Origin: Bacillota bacterium
Lineage (GTDB): Bacteria; Bacillota; Clostridia; Oscillospirales; Oscillospiraceae
Assembly (NCBI GenBank): GCA_023395775.1
Contig: JAEWYA010000241.1
Span: 1-7,281 of the forward strand
Reading direction: 5' to 3'
Length of the DNA: 7,281 nucleotides
Each line of letters starts with the position of its first letter. Position 1 is the stretch's first letter. Below the pieces are notes generated by a model. That model was given only the letters and a program-made list of their open reading frames with translations. It ran no database searches and was not told the origin of the DNA. A program made the position numbers and the translations under genes. Shown here in pieces: positions 6,081 to 7,281 of the stretch.

Positions 6081-6737
6081 TCACTTTTCCAGCGCCTTAA
6101 CCGCCTTCACCACCCGGGAGGTGCCCAGCCGGTCCGCACCCAGATTGATAAAATCCTCCGCGTCCTTCAGGTCGGCAATCCCGCCGGCGGCCTTGATCTT
6201 CACGCCGGGACCCACATGGGCCTTAAACAGCGCCACATCCTCCCGGGTGGCCCCGCCGCCGCCAAAGCCGGTGGAGGTCTTGATAAAGTCCGCGCCGGAA
6301 TCCGTGACGATCCCGCACAGCCTGATCTTTTCCGCGTCGGTGAGGAAGCAGGTCTCGATGATGACCTTCAGGAGCCTTCCCTTACACGCAGCCTTCACCG
6401 CCTTGATCTCCTCAAGGACCTGATCCCACTTCGCATCCTTCACCCAGCCCACGTTGATGACCATATCAATCTCCTCCGCCCCGTTGTCCACGGCGTCAGA
6501 CGCCTCGAAGCACTTGGCCTTCGTGGTGGAATATCCGTTGGGAAAACCGATGACGGTGCAGATGGTCAGCTTCCCCGCCACGTACTCCGCCGCCTGGGCG
6601 ACGTAGCTGGCCGGGATGCACACGCTGGCGCAGCCATACTTCATCCCATCGTCGCAAAGAGCCCTGATCTCGCCCCAGGTAGCCGTTTGGGCCAGCAGCG
6701 TGTGGTCGCATCTGGATAAAATGTCTTTCAGTTCCAT
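6081..6737 (-). CDS. deoC: Deoxyribose-phosphate aldolase
   Basis: The 218-residue cytoplasmic TIM-barrel aldolase splits 2-deoxyribose-5-phosphate into acetaldehyde and glyceraldehyde-3-phosphate, the final step of deoxynucleoside breakdown. Family landmarks run in order: DHTLL (11-15), CTVIGFPNG (60-68) and EIDMVINVG (89-97), whose Asp91 corresponds to catalytic Asp102 of E. coli. FIKTSTGFGGGGAT (151-164) holds Lys153, the Schiff-base lysine. VKIKAAGGI (179-187) contains Lys182, the second active-site lysine. DRLGTSR (202-208) is the phosphate-binding end. The length fits the short Gram-positive type. The ATG at 6737 has AAAGGAG 9 bases upstream; an earlier in-frame ATG at 6761 precedes that site and is rejected. 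Only one base separates it from the preceding stop (TGAAATG), so it is probably translationally coupled to the MBL hydrolase gene. Confidence 0.96.
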   Translation of the reverse strand: MELKDILSRCDHTLLAQTATWGEIRALCDDGMKYGCASVCIPASYVAQAAEYVAGKLTICTVIGFPNGYSTTKAKCFEASDAVDNGAEEIDMVINVGWVKDAKWDQVLEEIKAVKAACKGRLLKVIIETCFLTDAEKIRLCGIVTDSGADFIKTSTGFGGGGATREDVALFKAHVGPGVKIKAAGGIADLKDAEDFINLGADRLGTSRVVKAVKALEK

Positions 6738-6738
6738 T

Positions 6739-7281
6739 TCAGTTGACTCCTTTATATTCATTGATTGGGAAATACCGTTCCTTCCCGTTTTCAAGCCGGC
6801 GGGTCACACCGCCCCGCGCCTCCAGCCAGTCCAGATGAGCCAGAGCCTCTCCCACCGCGAAAAACTTCTGGGTCAGCGGAAATTCGGCCCAGTTCCGGGC
6901 GCGGATGCTCCACTGCATCCGTCCGGTAATCTCATAGGCCGTCAGCCCCGGCGTCTCCGCCACGATCTTCCATGCGTCGTCAAGCCGCCGGATATGGTGG
7001 GCCTTCAGCTCCTCCGCCCGGGCCCGCAGATCTCCGGTCTCCGCCCGGTGGGCGGGCAGCAGGAGCTTTACCGGCAGTTCCTTCACCCGGTCCAGACTCT
7101 CCAGATAGTCCCCCAGCGCATCGGGGACCCCCTCCCACCGGCAGATGTTCGGCGAGATATGGAACAGGACGTGATCGCCGGAAAAGAGTGTTTGGTTTTC
7201 CGCGTCGTACAGGCAAAGGTGCCCCGGCGTGTGCCCCGGCGTCAGAACGCAGCGGAGCTTCCGTCCGCCGTATTCCAGTAC
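6739..7281 (-). CDS. MBL-fold metallohydrolase with C-terminal winged helix, partial (N-terminus beyond window)
   Basis: The frame is open from the right edge to a TGA at 6739-6741, giving the last 180 residues. They carry the later half of a metallo-beta-lactamase fold: TPGHTPGH (7219-7242) with a metal-ligand His, FSGDH (around 7171-7185) with the bridging Asp, and LLPAH (7048-7065) with the final His. The N-terminal HxHxDH motif should lie outside the window. After the MBL fold comes a helical stretch (EELKAHHIRRLDD) and a region ending EARGGVTRRLENGKERYFPI. This resembles the winged-helix tail found in LACTB2-like MBL hydrolases. No substrate can be assigned; hydrolysis of a thioester, phosphodiester or lactone are all possible for this superfamily. 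The deoC ribosome site lies inside its last codons, so the two genes share a transcript. A GTG at 7086 is internal to the fold and is not a real start. Confidence 0.9.
   Translation of the reverse strand, partial: VLEYGGRKLRCVLTPGHTPGHLCLYDAENQTLFSGDHVLFHISPNICRWEGVPDALGDYLESLDRVKELPVKLLLPAHRAETGDLRARAEELKAHHIRRLDDAWKIVAETPGLTAYEITGRMQWSIRARNWAEFPLTQKFFAVGEALAHLDWLEARGGVTRRLENGKERYFPINEYKGVN
6747..6753 (-). promoter_or_regulatory. deoC ribosome binding site inside the end of the MBL gene
   Basis: AAAGGAG on the minus strand lies 9 bases before the deoC ATG and within the codons for the MBL protein's last residues (YKGVN). It fixes the deoC start and ties the two genes together. Confidence 0.8.

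Overview
The window is GC-rich (by eye roughly 55-60%) and every gene I can support lies on the minus strand. Gene content, strong AGGAGG-type ribosome sites, sigma-A-like promoters, and a lipoprotein with a Ser/Ala/Gly-rich linker after the lipobox all suggest a Gram-positive Firmicute. A GC-rich gut clostridium of the Oscillospiraceae type is my best guess. That placement is inference, since there is no rRNA or other marker here.

Read in the direction of transcription (high to low coordinates), the layout is as follows. First comes the C-terminal part of an MBL-fold metallohydrolase, whose start lies beyond the right edge (6739-7281). Next are deoC, deoxyribose-phosphate aldolase (6081-6737), and deoD, hexameric-type purine-nucleoside phosphorylase (5284-6000). 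Then comes a BMP/PnrA-family nucleoside-binding lipoprotein (3916-5133) with its own promoter and a strong intrinsic terminator. Last is a three-gene ABC transporter unit with its own promoter: a double-domain ATPase (2143-3681) and two BPD_transp_2 permeases (980-2146 and 39-980). The last three genes overlap by 4 and 1 bases. Half of a probable terminator hairpin is visible at the left edge.

The genes make up a nucleoside uptake and breakdown locus. The lipoprotein captures a nucleoside and the ATPase with its two permeases imports it. DeoD splits a purine (deoxy)nucleoside into base and (deoxy)ribose-1-phosphate. DeoC cleaves deoxyribose-5-phosphate to acetaldehyde and glyceraldehyde-3-phosphate. 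The phosphopentomutase linking DeoD to DeoC is not in the window. The MBL hydrolase is almost certainly co-transcribed, but its substrate is unknown.

The regulatory layout is clear. Two promoters with the same elements (TTGAAA, 17 bp, TATAAT) precede the lipoprotein and the ATPase, and a perfect 13-bp terminator separates them. This would allow the binding protein to be made in excess over the membrane complex. Each of the two leaders has a hairpin with a GNRA tetraloop. I find no CRISPR array, mobile element, RNA gene or known riboswitch, and no system I would call previously undescribed. The points worth following are the regulatory architecture, the leader structures and the MBL-deoC coupling.
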